Program-made: the position numbers and the translations under genes
The notes under the pieces: model-generated
The model's database searches: none
Told to the model about the DNA's origin: nothing
What the model saw: only the letters and a program-made list of their open reading frames with translations
DNA from: Skeletonema tropicum
Lineage: Eukaryota; Bacillariophyta; Thalassiosirophyceae; Thalassiosirales; Thalassiosiraceae
Direction of reading: 5' to 3'
NCBI GenBank assembly: GCA_037178625.1
Contig: CM074149.1
Location: forward strand, 62,001 to 126,000
DNA: 64,000 nucleotides
Shown: positions 51,537 to 60,646 of the stretch, piece after piece
Layout of the letters: each line of letters begins with the position of its first letter
Position numbering within the stretch: position 1 is the stretch's first letter

Positions 51537-52208
51537 ATGACTGTCGATCCTACCGTAAAGAAAGTCGTCACCAACGAAGCGAACTACTGGGACAGCTTCT
51601 ACGCAACCAAGTTCACCGTCAGTGTCCCCTCACAGTTCTGCTGCCTAACTGCCATCGAAGCACCCAAGACACGTCCATTCGTCGAGTTTGGTTGTGGAAA
51701 TGGCCGTGATTCGAAATACATGGCATCTCAAGGCTTCCGTGTCTATTCCGGCGACTTAAGTGGCGCAGCTGTTGACAAACTCCAGAAGGACTCACCATCC
51801 AACGCCACATTCTCCGTTTGTGACGTGAGCAAGCCAGAACACGTCCAGTCATTGATCGATCAAGCTCGTGCCGGGGCCAACGCAGATGACAACTACAACC
51901 TCACATTGTATAACCGTTTCTTCATGCATGCATTGGATGAACAACAGGAATATGTCTACCTCGAGGCACTTGCCTCCGCGACCAAGAGTGGAGATACGCT
52001 ATACATGGAATATCGCTGCTCACTTGACGAGGCGTTGGAAAAGGAACATGGAAAGGGTCATTATCGTAGGTATGTTGAGACTGCCAAGCTTGTTGACTTG
52101 CTCCAGACATTGGGTTTCACCATTAAGTATGAGATTACTGGACAGGGAATGGCCAAGTACAAGACGGAGGATCCTTTTGTCAGCCGCATTGTTTGTGAGA
52201 AAAACTAA
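51537..52208 (+). CDS. Class I SAM-dependent methyltransferase
   Basis: A frame of 223 codons beginning MTVDPTVKKVVTNEANYWDS. Motif I for SAM binding is FVEFGCGNGRDSKYMASQGF (residues ~48-67), with the acidic end of strand 2 in VYSGDLSGAAV and the strand-3 Asp in FSVCDVSKP. LTLYNRFFMHALDEQQEYVY corresponds to the post-motif II region. The length suits a compact small-molecule methyltransferase of the TehB/UbiE type. The substrate cannot be read from the sequence. Similar small methyltransferases are sometimes encoded near or fused to LicD-type glycan enzymes; here the LicD paralog B lies 0.9 kb away, divergently, so a link is possible but unproven. No signal peptide is seen. Confidence 0.88.
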   Translation: MTVDPTVKKVVTNEANYWDSFYATKFTVSVPSQFCCLTAIEAPKTRPFVEFGCGNGRDSKYMASQGFRVYSGDLSGAAVDKLQKDSPSNATFSVCDVSKPEHVQSLIDQARAGANADDNYNLTLYNRFFMHALDEQQEYVYLEALASATKSGDTLYMEYRCSLDEALEKEHGKGHYRRYVETAKLVDLLQTLGFTIKYEITGQGMAKYKTEDPFVSRIVCEKN

Positions 52209-52597
52209 CTGAAGCTAAAGGGGGAGTGGGCCGCCGTCGTGTAAAATTATTTTGCGTTGTTGCACTGATGAATATTATGAATGAAATCAAATATGAATAA
52301 AAGTAACTATCAACGAAAGTGAAATATCTTGAGTAGGCATTCATTATGATTGTAATAATGTGACTTCAATATTCAGCTGCCTACATAGAAATTAGTTATT
52401 GTTTGAAGGGGGTGCTGTCACAGAAAATAATGTGCAACTTTACTTCGTGGGAATGGTTTACAACTATCACTGAAGTCAGCATGTGTATTCAACTAAGTCG
52501 AGGTTTATGGTAACACTCTGAGTCCCCAAAGTAACAAGCCCATCCCACACATGAAATACCAATCCTTGAGAAGTGACGCAGTTGCAGGGCCTAACTT
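52209..52597. other. Intergenic
   Basis: 3' flank of the methyltransferase gene. No other feature recognised. Confidence 0.5.
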
Positions 52598-52748
52598 TGG
52601 TTCAGTAATAAATCATACATGTAACAGAAATTTTTAAGTACGTCTGGTGGGCCCTCAAGAGGCGATATTATCTATGCTAAATGATAACGAACATGTGCTG
52701 CAGTAGCTATTATTTCCCAGATCGTACCCTGGTTGAGTAATAAATCAA
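52598..52748 (-). mobile_element. SINE copy 3, minus strand, with near-perfect target duplication
   Basis: The inserted DNA is 52616-52730, in reverse orientation. The shared body is recognisable as CCACCAGACGTACTT, CACATGTTCGTTAT and TCTGGGAAAT on the minus strand. The flanks TGGTTSAGTAATAAATCA lie at 52598-52615 and 52730-52747 with one mismatch. The tRNA-like head is missing. Confidence 0.88.
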
Positions 52749-52760
52749 CTTGCATCCCTT

Positions 52761-54686
52761 TTACCACATCTTTTGCATGAAAGAGGCAGTCATGAAGAGG
52801 GAGAAAACACACCAGCCAAAAGAAGACAAATCGGCTGCCGAAGACTTAACGTTAACGGCTGTCTTTGAGCACTCTTCGTCATCCTCAACGATAGCATCTG
52901 GAGGAGTGCCATCACCAGGACAAGGTCCAACATGACAGGTATCTTCGGGATAAAAATCTTCATGGTAGCTCTTCATGTCAGAAAATGCATTCCACAGGTT
53001 AAGATGGTTATCAAATGGACCTCCTTCTCTTGGCAAGAGACCTGACACCGCACCCCCCTCGAAATTGGTCTGGTTGAGACCGTTCGCTTCAAGAGCTGGC
53101 CAAATCTCGTCGCACTTGACTGCCTTATATAATGGCCATGGAAAGTAAAGTTCAATCCCAGGCCAACCACTTGAGCAGTGTCACGGTGCCGTTCGGAAAT
53201 GAATTTCTTGGCATGCTCATTGCCATTCTTCCAAACAATGGACGAAAAAGCCCATGGAGATGCAAGATCACCTCTTCTAAGGCCACCCGTCCCTGCAGCG
53301 AGTAACCATGTATCCCGACGATCTGGGTCAGCCAAATAGACTAAAAATTAACGGAAATTTTTAGGCTCATTCCAGAAGATGGCTTCAAACATTTGCGTAT
53401 CGGCTGGGTCATCAAAAAACCCCTCTTTGTCTTCAAACTCCAATATGGCGAAGATACAATATTCACCATCTTTTGGAATAGAGTCTCCCCAGTCCCCATG
53501 CATGATATTGCAGTACTTGTTGTCGCTGTCAGAGCTGCAAAATGTTTCTCCTTCACTCTGTTTTCCCGGTGTGTATTTCAGGTTTAACTCTTTTACTTCG
53601 GGCATTTCTTCCCACTTCATGCGACGTTCTTCGGTCGTGTTGTACGAGGGCAGGAGGTTCTTCTTGCCTTGCTGGGAATAAGGGCAGCGAATTTCACCGC
53701 CATCGGAGGAGGATACCTTGGACAGAATCGAGAAGAGGACGAGAGATAGAGAGCAAAAAGTATGTAAGTCGGGAGTTGAAGTTGAATTTGAGAGAGCAGG
53801 ACGGTAACTCTCCAGATGATCTTTCCCAGCAAAATCCTTTCCGGCCACTTGAGGCCGCCGTCGGCTACAAGTAAGCCTCGCTGCTGCCAAGATGCAACAC
53901 ACCGAACACGCACAGGTGCACAGTGTTACAGCCAAGCGCATTGGTCCACCTTCTCTAGCAGAGACACAGCTGCCGTAATGTGCGAAGGTGCAGATCTTTG
54001 TCTTTGAGACACGTCTCAAGCTAGAGGTGAAAAAAACGTCCAATGTTGGAAGTTGGGCCACGTGGAACTTGAGGAAGGCATTTTACTAGCACGCCGCGCA
54101 CAAACATTTGGAAAATGTTTCTAAACAACCATGTCGACACACTCCGCAGCCTGATAATACGTCCAGTAGACATATCTACCCCTATAACCGGATATTATTT
54201 GATAGACCAAGTTATCAGCTTTCGATAGAGCCATTGGTCAACATCGCACCTGCAATATTTGTCTCGGAGTTGTGGAGTAGCATAGACCAAAGGGGGGGCT
54301 GGAGGCGATTTTTGTTACTGATATTTACTAGCAGAAATGGTAGAATGCACTTCATCATAACTCCATGTAGATTAACTATAAATTGATCAACCAAAGACTA
54401 ATTCGTTTTTAATAGTCTTTAGTTTAGCATTCCTATCGGCCATTTTTGTCGAATGTCCAATAGTAGTGCGTAGTAGTGGGGGTGCTGACATGGTTGTTTG
54501 CCACTTTTGTGAGTGATGATGGCGGGGCAAAAAGTTTGGACGTTTTTTTCTTTGGATGTTTTTTTCATCACTAGCAAGAGCAAAAGCACACAACAATCAT
54601 CATTGAAGAAGACTCATCTAACTTACCTCAGCATTAGAACTGGCGACAAGGGAGGCAATGAGGAGAATGACGTTGGAAAACTTCAT
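52761..54686 (-). pseudogene. Decayed gene for a secreted or surface protein
   Basis: Exon 1 (54686-54627) encodes the signal peptide MKFSNVILLIASLVASSNAE and ends at a GTAAGT donor. A 910-nt intron with a pyrimidine-rich end leads to exon 2 at 53716 (VSSSDGGEIRCPYSQQGKKN). The body has IMHGDWGDSIPKDGEYCIFA and ILEFEDKEGFFDDPADTQMF. A TAA at 53348-53350 interrupts it, but the same frame continues (LVYLADPDRRDTWLLAAGTG). At about 53135 a one-base shift moves to the frame FPWPLYKAVKCDEIWPALEA, which runs to the stop at 52761. The end (SSFGWCVFSLFMTASFMQKM) is a hydrophobic GPI- or membrane-anchor-like tail. Two disruptions suggest a pseudogene, unless both are sequence errors. Family unknown. 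The intron is far longer than others here. Confidence 0.6.
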
Positions 54687-54920
54687 GGTTGATAACGATA
54701 AAGGAAATGATACCATATGCTGTGATATGAGATGATACTTTATTTTGTTATGTTGTAGCTTCAAGTTTGCATTGGCATGTTTTGGTAGAGTGTTTTGTAT
54801 CTTTCCCCGCCAAAATGAACAGATGGCAGATTCTATTATTCCTTCAATCTTCCTGGAAGCGGACGGAACTTCCAATTGTATCTATTCCCAGAGGAGATTA
54901 TAAGTACTTTTATTCTAACA
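54687..54920. other. Intergenic
   Basis: 5' region of the secreted-protein gene. No other feature recognised. Confidence 0.5.
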
Positions 54921-55103
54921 TACAGTGTCTCTACATAAATTGCCCGCCTTAAGATATGCCCTCCACAGTATTTGCCCGCTCAGAAATCCGGACACAAGAA
55001 TCCCGGACACTAACAAATGCCGTTTCGGTGATTGCCCGTCCACGATATTTGCCCGCCCCCGCGAGCTCACACTCCCGCGGGCAATTTCTGTGGACACACT
55101 GTA
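54921..55103. mobile_element. 179-bp Tc1/mariner-type MITE
   Basis: The element is 54923-55101. Its ends are inverted repeats of about 26 bp (left CAGTGTCTCTACATAAATTG, right the complement with three changes), beginning with CAGTG and flanked by TA dinucleotides (54921-54922 and 55102-55103). The TA target and CAGTG end are typical of Tc1/mariner. It has no coding capacity. Confidence 0.85.
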
Positions 55104-55149
55104 CACCATATAGATAAGTACAGAATCATACCGATACGGACTACCCCCC

Positions 55150-55700
55150 GTTTGTCACTCCCCTTGGTTGGTTCGTCATTCTTATCATTACTCTTCTTTT
55201 CCTCCAATACCAATAATTTCATCGTATCACCTTTCCAAAATAGGATGGGCCTGATCAATGGCCATACTGCTTGGTACGCCCAATGCTTACTGAGTGTATC
55301 CGCAGGATTATACTCACCTCGGCCTCGGATGAATGCAAATGCAAACCTGATGCAACCAGCTGCAGCTGCAGCTGCAGCTGCTACATTCTCACGGATGTAA
55401 TGATATGACAATACCAAATGCCTTTATGATTCTTGAAGTCAGGATTAACTCCACTTGACACTACTGACTCATTGTCTCCCAATAGAATCGGGGTTCCATG
55501 CAAAGGTACTCCAAGGAACTGAAGGAGCGTCTTGTTAGCCCTGATTTGCTCGATAGCTGTTCTCGCTGCGTTGTTCTCGGATCCATACGTAGCTGTTTCG
55601 ACAGTATTCTGCTTTTTCGAAAACCAATCAAAATGAGTCTTGTTGAGGAAGTGGAGCACACCTGTGACTGATTTCCCACTGAGAATATCATGCATTTGAT
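55150..55700 (-). pseudogene. Copia retrotransposon fragment: RNase H and polyprotein end
   Basis: Minus-strand reading starts HDILSGKSVTGVLHFLNKTH and continues FDWFSKKQNTVETATYGSEN and LLQFLGVPLHGTPILLGDNE, the RNase H region of Ty1/Copia polyproteins as found in diatom CoDi elements. At about 55400 the frame shifts by one, then reads LSYHYIRENVAAAA, IRGRGEYNPADTLSKHWAYQ and RPILFWKGDTM, the normal end of such a polyprotein. A GCAGCT expansion makes an Ala run. No LTR was found next to it. It is broken and partial. Confidence 0.85.
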
Positions 55701-56184
55701 ACTCACGTGGGTGCTAGTCGCTGCGTGTTGCTGCGAATGTGGGGTCTGTTATAGAATAAATGCGTAGCTCTGATGAAGACAGCACAAAAGAGGCAGTGAA
55801 CTAACAGGTGAGCTACGATTTAATGGCTACATTACTAGAGTGGCGAACCGTAGCAGGAACTTGCCAGGTGGTGGTGAAAGATCTCCAAGATCTCTACTTC
55901 AACCACCACCTCGATCTCGGTGCTGTCAAGGGCTGGTGCGACTGCCAGTGCGCTTTCTCTTAAGAATCCTCGGAAGAGGAGCGTGTCGGAGATAGCCATC
56001 TTCCAGGGTTCCAACAATGTATTCAATGTTGGTTACATTCAAATCGTCTCAAGGGTAGAGGATAGTGTGTGTTGCTGAAGCGGAGATTTCAGTATTTGTG
56101 GATGTGCGATCGGCGATCGAGCTCTATATGTACCAGTCTTCTTCCTGAGGATTAGCTGCACACAAAGCCCTCTCCATCCTCTAT
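55701..56184. other. Intergenic, no supported gene
   Basis: It might include an eroded part of the Copia element. No motif recognised. Confidence 0.45.
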
Positions 56185-56420
56185 ATATAGTGAACACGAG
56201 GCCCACAGTCCAAGTCATCACCCAAACAGCACTAGTTGCCACGATGAACTCCTTGCTTTCCTCGTTACTAAATTGTACTACAGAATACTACTTCGACCGG
56301 AGTATGATGTTGTAGCGTAGCCAACACAAGACGATTCCTCATTCACCTAGCTACAATAAACTTTCCCTACAGAGAAACCTACCACGTTACCCACATGCGT
56401 AGCAAATAAACCTAAACCCC
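56185..56420 (+). repeat. Dispersed repeat, copy 1 (partner 60165-60460)
   Basis: The two copies share GGCCCACAGTCCAAGTCAT, GTTGCC-CGATGAAC, CGGAGTATGATGT-GTA and ACGATTCCTCAT in the same order and orientation, with diverged spacers. They may be LTR-like or MITE-like remnants. Copy 1 lies just upstream of the third LRR gene. Confidence 0.75.
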
Positions 56421-56542
56421 ATCGAGGCAAGTTGCTCGCTGTTGCCTGCCTACCTCTGCCCTCTGCCTGATACCTCCACCTCTTTCCTGTGGCATGAATA
56501 AATAATAAACTGCTATCGTTTTCTTGCGGTGGTGTTGTCGTC

Positions 56543-57043
56543 ATGGCGGCTGAGGGCAATAATGTTAGGAGGTACATTTACAGGGGTGAGGAGGGCCAAG
56601 ATATTCCTCGTGATGGAAATCATATCATCGTGATCGTGCATGAATCCGTCACCGTCATTCTGGCGAGGGCATTCTATGGCCAACCGAACATCGTTGAGGT
56701 CATCTGCCATGAGGGTGTCGACAAGATTGAAGAACAGGCATTCTCCAAATGCCGTTCCTTGAGACGAGTCATCATGCCGGGCGTCAAAATTGTCGAGCGG
56801 TTCGCATTCGATGGTTGCACAGTCCTGACGGATGTCGAATGTGACAAGCTGAAAATTATTAAAGAATATGCATTCAATAGGTGCAAATCTTTCAGGAGCA
56901 TCAACCTGTTATCCATTGAGATCGTTGAGAGAGAGGCATTCTATTGTGCAGCCCTGAGAGACGCTAAGTTTGGAAGCAAACTGAGAAGAATTGAGGGGAG
57001 TGTTAGAAGTCTCTATTGCTCCACAGAATCACAGCTACAATAG
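56543..57043 (+). pseudogene. BspA-type LRR gene, paralog 3, truncated by a retroelement
   Basis: The frame begins MAAEGNNVRRYIYRGEEGQD and is homologous to the other two LRR genes for ~152 residues (AFYGQPNIVEVICHEGVDKI, AFSKCRSLRRVIMPGVKIVE, AFNRCKSFRSINLLSIEIVE). At 57000, after RRIEG, the sequence changes abruptly to the LTR (TGTTAGAAG), adding 14 foreign residues before a stop at 57043. The C-terminal half of the gene is not found further right, so the gene is lost rather than simply interrupted. Confidence 0.9.
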
Positions 57044-58546
57044 CCGTAGCTATTCGCACACGTTGCTCTACTCTTGTTACTTTCTTCTTATTACGAATTA
57101 CTTATTGTTCCGAATTACTCCTACGAATTATGATACGTGTCTCTTCCCTGAGACACTCAACTCCCGCCATAATGCTTGACTATGCTTGGGCTGAATAACG
57201 CGCTCTAACACCCTCCCTAGCTCAAGCATTGGACAGCTATTGAGAAATGTCCTACCACCGGTTACACTCCTCCTGTCGTCTGTAGTTGTGGCGTAATCAG
57301 AATCCGATCTACTACTGCTTTCGAACTCAAAATCCTTATCACCACTCCATACCATATTTGGACTCAACGTCCCTCCTCTGTTTGGCGTGCTTGTCACATA
57401 TCTAATCCTCGAATGTGAAGCTGACATCTGCCTCGCCAGACCACTTACTGCATCGCCGCATTCAGGCCTTGACCTCATCAACTTCCTCCTTTCCGTATTC
57501 TCAGCTGCACTTAGCTGCTCCGATCCATCTCCTCGCACAAGAACTTGACCCTCCCTTGCTGGAGCATTTGGATCTTTAACATCCGATACATCATACTGAT
57601 CCTTGGGTTTCTGTTTCAACACCGGATGCTTGAACCTCACGGTCCCCAATCCATCTTCATCACGTGTAACGTCGATCTTGTTTCCGACATCCTCACATGC
57701 ACTTGTACTACTCTCTCCCGAGTTTGTTACTCTTGCTTTGTCTTGCATATTCAAATTCAACCCTCGTACTCGCCACTGCTCTTTCGAATACACCTTCCAG
57801 CTTGCTATCAACAACAATATCCACATACCAATGCTTTCCCCATCGTTGTACCTATTTGCTTCGCTGCTTCGACATTGCCTTCCAGCTTCAATTCTACCTC
57901 CATACTTCAGGCCATCCACTGAATGCGACCTTCGCACTTTCCCATGTTCGAGCGTCTCACTTTCAGCTGCATTGAACTTCACTTCAGTCTTTTCCAGACT
58001 TGACCCCGTGTTATACGAGCTCTTGCCATTACATCGTTCCGTACCATTGTACTGAACTACTAAACTGCAATCGTACTCCAGTACCGCATTGCATCTGCTT
58101 CTACTCATTCCGACTTGCTCATGTGCTATCCCTGCAGCACAATCATCTTTTCGTCCGATATCTCCTGTACCGACTCGTTCACTTGCCTTACTAACTCCGG
58201 CATCACCCATACAGTCATGAGCACGAGAATGTTGAGCTACATCAATCACTCTCCCCAGCTTGACATTGTCATGTTTCATCATGCGACTTTTACTCATGTC
58301 ACAATCACACAGCTCCCGTTCACCGTAACGCCTACAGCAAACTTCACAAGCTACTGACAACTCCGTGTCACTATTTTCGGCCACTTCTGCGCCTGCACCA
58401 TCTTGAGTTTGAGAATGTCGAGTATCACTCAACACTCCTCCCTGCTTGACATTCAAATCATCATACACTGAACTTCCATCCAGTGTACCTTCAACGACTG
58501 CTCTCTTCTCCGAGCACCCTGGTCCAAAATCGAGATTTTGCTTCAT
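57001..58546 (-). mobile_element. Deleted Copia-type retroelement with one LTR
   Basis: The 210-bp LTR is 57001-57210, bounded by TGTTAGA and TCTAACA on the plus strand. On the minus strand it is preceded by a purine tract GCTAGGGAGGG (57211-57221), so this is the 3' LTR of a minus-strand element. The internal part carries a 472-codon frame with Copia signatures. No 5' LTR was seen within the window, so the right end is undefined. Confidence 0.8.
57128..58546 (-). pseudogene. Copia polyprotein derivative with multiple in-frame deletions
   Basis: The frame has 472 codons, starting MKQNLDFGPGCSEKRAVVEG. In its C-terminal third, VLKQKPKDQYDVSD, APAREGQVLVRGDGSEQLSA, YVTSTPNRGGTLSPN and SDSDYATTTDDRRSVTGG follow the order of the reverse transcriptase/RNase H connection in Copia. 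Pieces usually lying between these blocks are missing without loss of frame, and the RNase H domain stops soon after RRSVTGG; the frame then runs through the purine tract into the LTR. The Cys-rich N-terminal part (VACEVCCRRYGERELCDCDM) is unassigned. It cannot encode active enzymes. Confidence 0.7.
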
Positions 58547-59426
58547 AATATCTTTTTTCTGTTTTACCTTTTTGTCTCCATTTTAGAGTACCATTCGGGC
58601 ATGCCCCCGAGGGCAGACTACATAATGATCGAACATACGTAAGTTTTTATACTTATTACCCGTAGATAAGCTACCATGAAGTACTTTTTAACCATGGCTT
58701 CTGTCAGCTTCCGTCACTTGACGCCTACGCAGCATGATAAAATGTACGAGAGTGCAAAACAGTACCATCAACAGCCATAACCTCCCATGAATAATAGAGT
58801 GTAAGATTTCAGGGTCTAACTCAGTGTAACCGTGACCAACCTGTTGGGTACAAACTTCAATTCCAATCAAATCAAATACATATGTAGTGTTGATATCAAT
58901 GAATATTATTTTGTAACCATGTGTAATGAATTATCTTTTCAATAACATGAAGCCGCGATGATGACTCAACACTCTACTGATCTCTTCCCTCTTCTGAGAC
59001 ATATGCCTCTCTGGCTTGTCGCTGGAGTTAGATTCTCTTGACGTCACAACTTTTAACGGATGCACTATACAATCACACCCACGTCTCTCATAAGATTAAT
59101 TGTCTTTCTGGGGGTCTTTCCCTGTAATAACAACAGATGCTACCATAAGCACATAAAGTGATGAATTCATCAAGGATGCCTGTTGTTGATTGTTGAGTAA
59201 ACCTCCCTCCCTCTCTGCAGCATCTTAATTCTAATTTCTGATATGCATCAAGTAGATAACTACGATTGACTCTGTCGAAGATATGATTGCACTGTCTCGT
59301 TTCGGTGATGATAGTGCTACATGATTGATGCGCTCGCGGCACTCCTATTGGCGGCGTTGGCCTTGAGAGTGACAATACACAGTGAGATCTTTTTATCATT
59401 CATAGATTCATTTATGCAAGCGCAAA
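58547..59426. other. Gene-poor stretch
   Basis: It contains a variant of the GC-rich motif (GCCCCCGAGGGC near 58602). No gene is supported. Confidence 0.5.
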
Positions 59427-59555
59427 TACTCCCTAGCTCGCACAATATTGACTGGCAACCCGGATCGACTGGCCTTAATCGATTCTTAAGAAATATTCGA
59501 GACGATTTAGTGTGATCGATCCGGGAAGCCGACCACTCCCCAAGGTACTAGCGCA
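59427..59555 (+). ncRNA. Structured repeat, copy 1 (candidate ncRNA or MITE)
   Basis: Shared with 59788-59925. The outer stem is CCCGGATCGA (59459-59468) with TCGATCCGGG (59516-59525). An inner stem AATCG/CGATT lies within the 47-nt loop. A conserved 3' flank reads CCGACCACTCCC-AGGTACTAGCG. The second copy keeps the stems although bases differ. Type uncertain. Confidence 0.4.
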
Positions 59556-59787
59556 TGTTGAAGTGGCGTTAATATTTTATTTCAGACTTCAGACATGACA
59601 CATCTCGTGTCGAAGGAGTTCTCTAACGGATCAGGGTCTTGGTACGTCTCTTTGGCCGCGGAGGTCCCATGTTACTAATCATTCACCGGTAGGATGTGCT
59701 CTCAACACCGTCGATGAAGAAAGTCACCTACAAAGAGCGTCGGTACTGTTGACCCCATTGCATTCCACAACACACGACACTACTGCT

Positions 59788-59925
59788 GAAAATACTCTCT
59801 AGCTCTCTCAATATTGACTGTGTACCCGGAACTAACAGACTAAATCGATTCTAAAGACGTATTTGAGACGATTTAATGTGTTTGTTCCGGGTATCCGACC
59901 ACTCCCTGAGGTACTAGCGTGCGGC
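59788..59925 (+). ncRNA. Structured repeat, copy 2
   Basis: The outer stem is TACCCGGAAC (59823-59832) with GTTCCGGGTA (59884-59893), and the inner stem AAATCG/CGATTT. Relative to copy 1, a T-A pair has become A-T in the outer stem, a two-sided change that keeps pairing. The distance between copies is about 365 bp. Confidence 0.4.
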
Positions 59926-60646
59926 GAAGTATCGCCATGGTGGCGATGTATTTTGTGGATTTTGTGTGTTGAGTGGCTAACAAAAATGGTTTCTCGAAGT
60001 GTTGAGGTAGGTAGTACTTGTAGGTAAAAAATAATCACATATAATTAGGTGGGGAAATGGTAAAAGGCGAAGAGACCCTAAGAAGCCTCTGGACCAGGGT
60101 GGTAGGGTGGTGGTGCCCTCTCCATTATTATTTATCTCCATCCTCTAACTTATGGAGAACCAAAGGCCCACAGTCCAAGTCATAACCCGACACTCTAGAG
60201 AGAGTTGCCGCGATGAACCCCTCTACTCTACTTACTCATTAATAAGTACTCCTAATAAGAATGAGTATATTGTGCAGATGACAGGACGTTAGCCCGGAGT
60301 ATGATGTCGTATTGTACTTCTTTAAGCCGTCACAACACAGACGATTCCTCATCCAACTATATATCACTTCCAAAGTATCATAGATAGCCCTATCACGTAG
60401 CGTTAGCACGTACTCTCTCTCTAGAGAGAGAGTAGAAGGTAGCAAATGGAGTACATATGTAAACCTAGATAAAGCAGAGGGATTCAGATGCCCGTCACAT
60501 CAAAGATATTTTTGGCGGGTTCCATCGTCGACCATCAATTATTTTCGCCTCACGCACGCCAAAATGTCATGAAAGATACTGTGCTGCCGGAGCTTAATTA
60601 CAGGCAATTCATCCACTACAATCAATCAACTCTACTATCTACGACC
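59926..60646. other. Intergenic with dispersed repeat copy 2
   Basis: 60165-60460 is the second copy of the repeat at 56185. A CTCTCTCTAGAGAGAGAG palindrome lies near 60414-60431. This is the promoter region of the transporter gene. Confidence 0.6.

Noticed and set aside
53717..54061. Alternative N-terminus of the secreted-protein gene inside the long intron
   Set aside because: The frame is open, but the separate signal-peptide exon with a GTAAGT donor and the pyrimidine-rich acceptor is the better explanation; the alternative cannot be fully excluded.
57545..58357. Plus-strand frames opposite the Copia derivative
   Set aside because: They are shadows of the minus-strand frame, which carries the recognisable Copia motifs.
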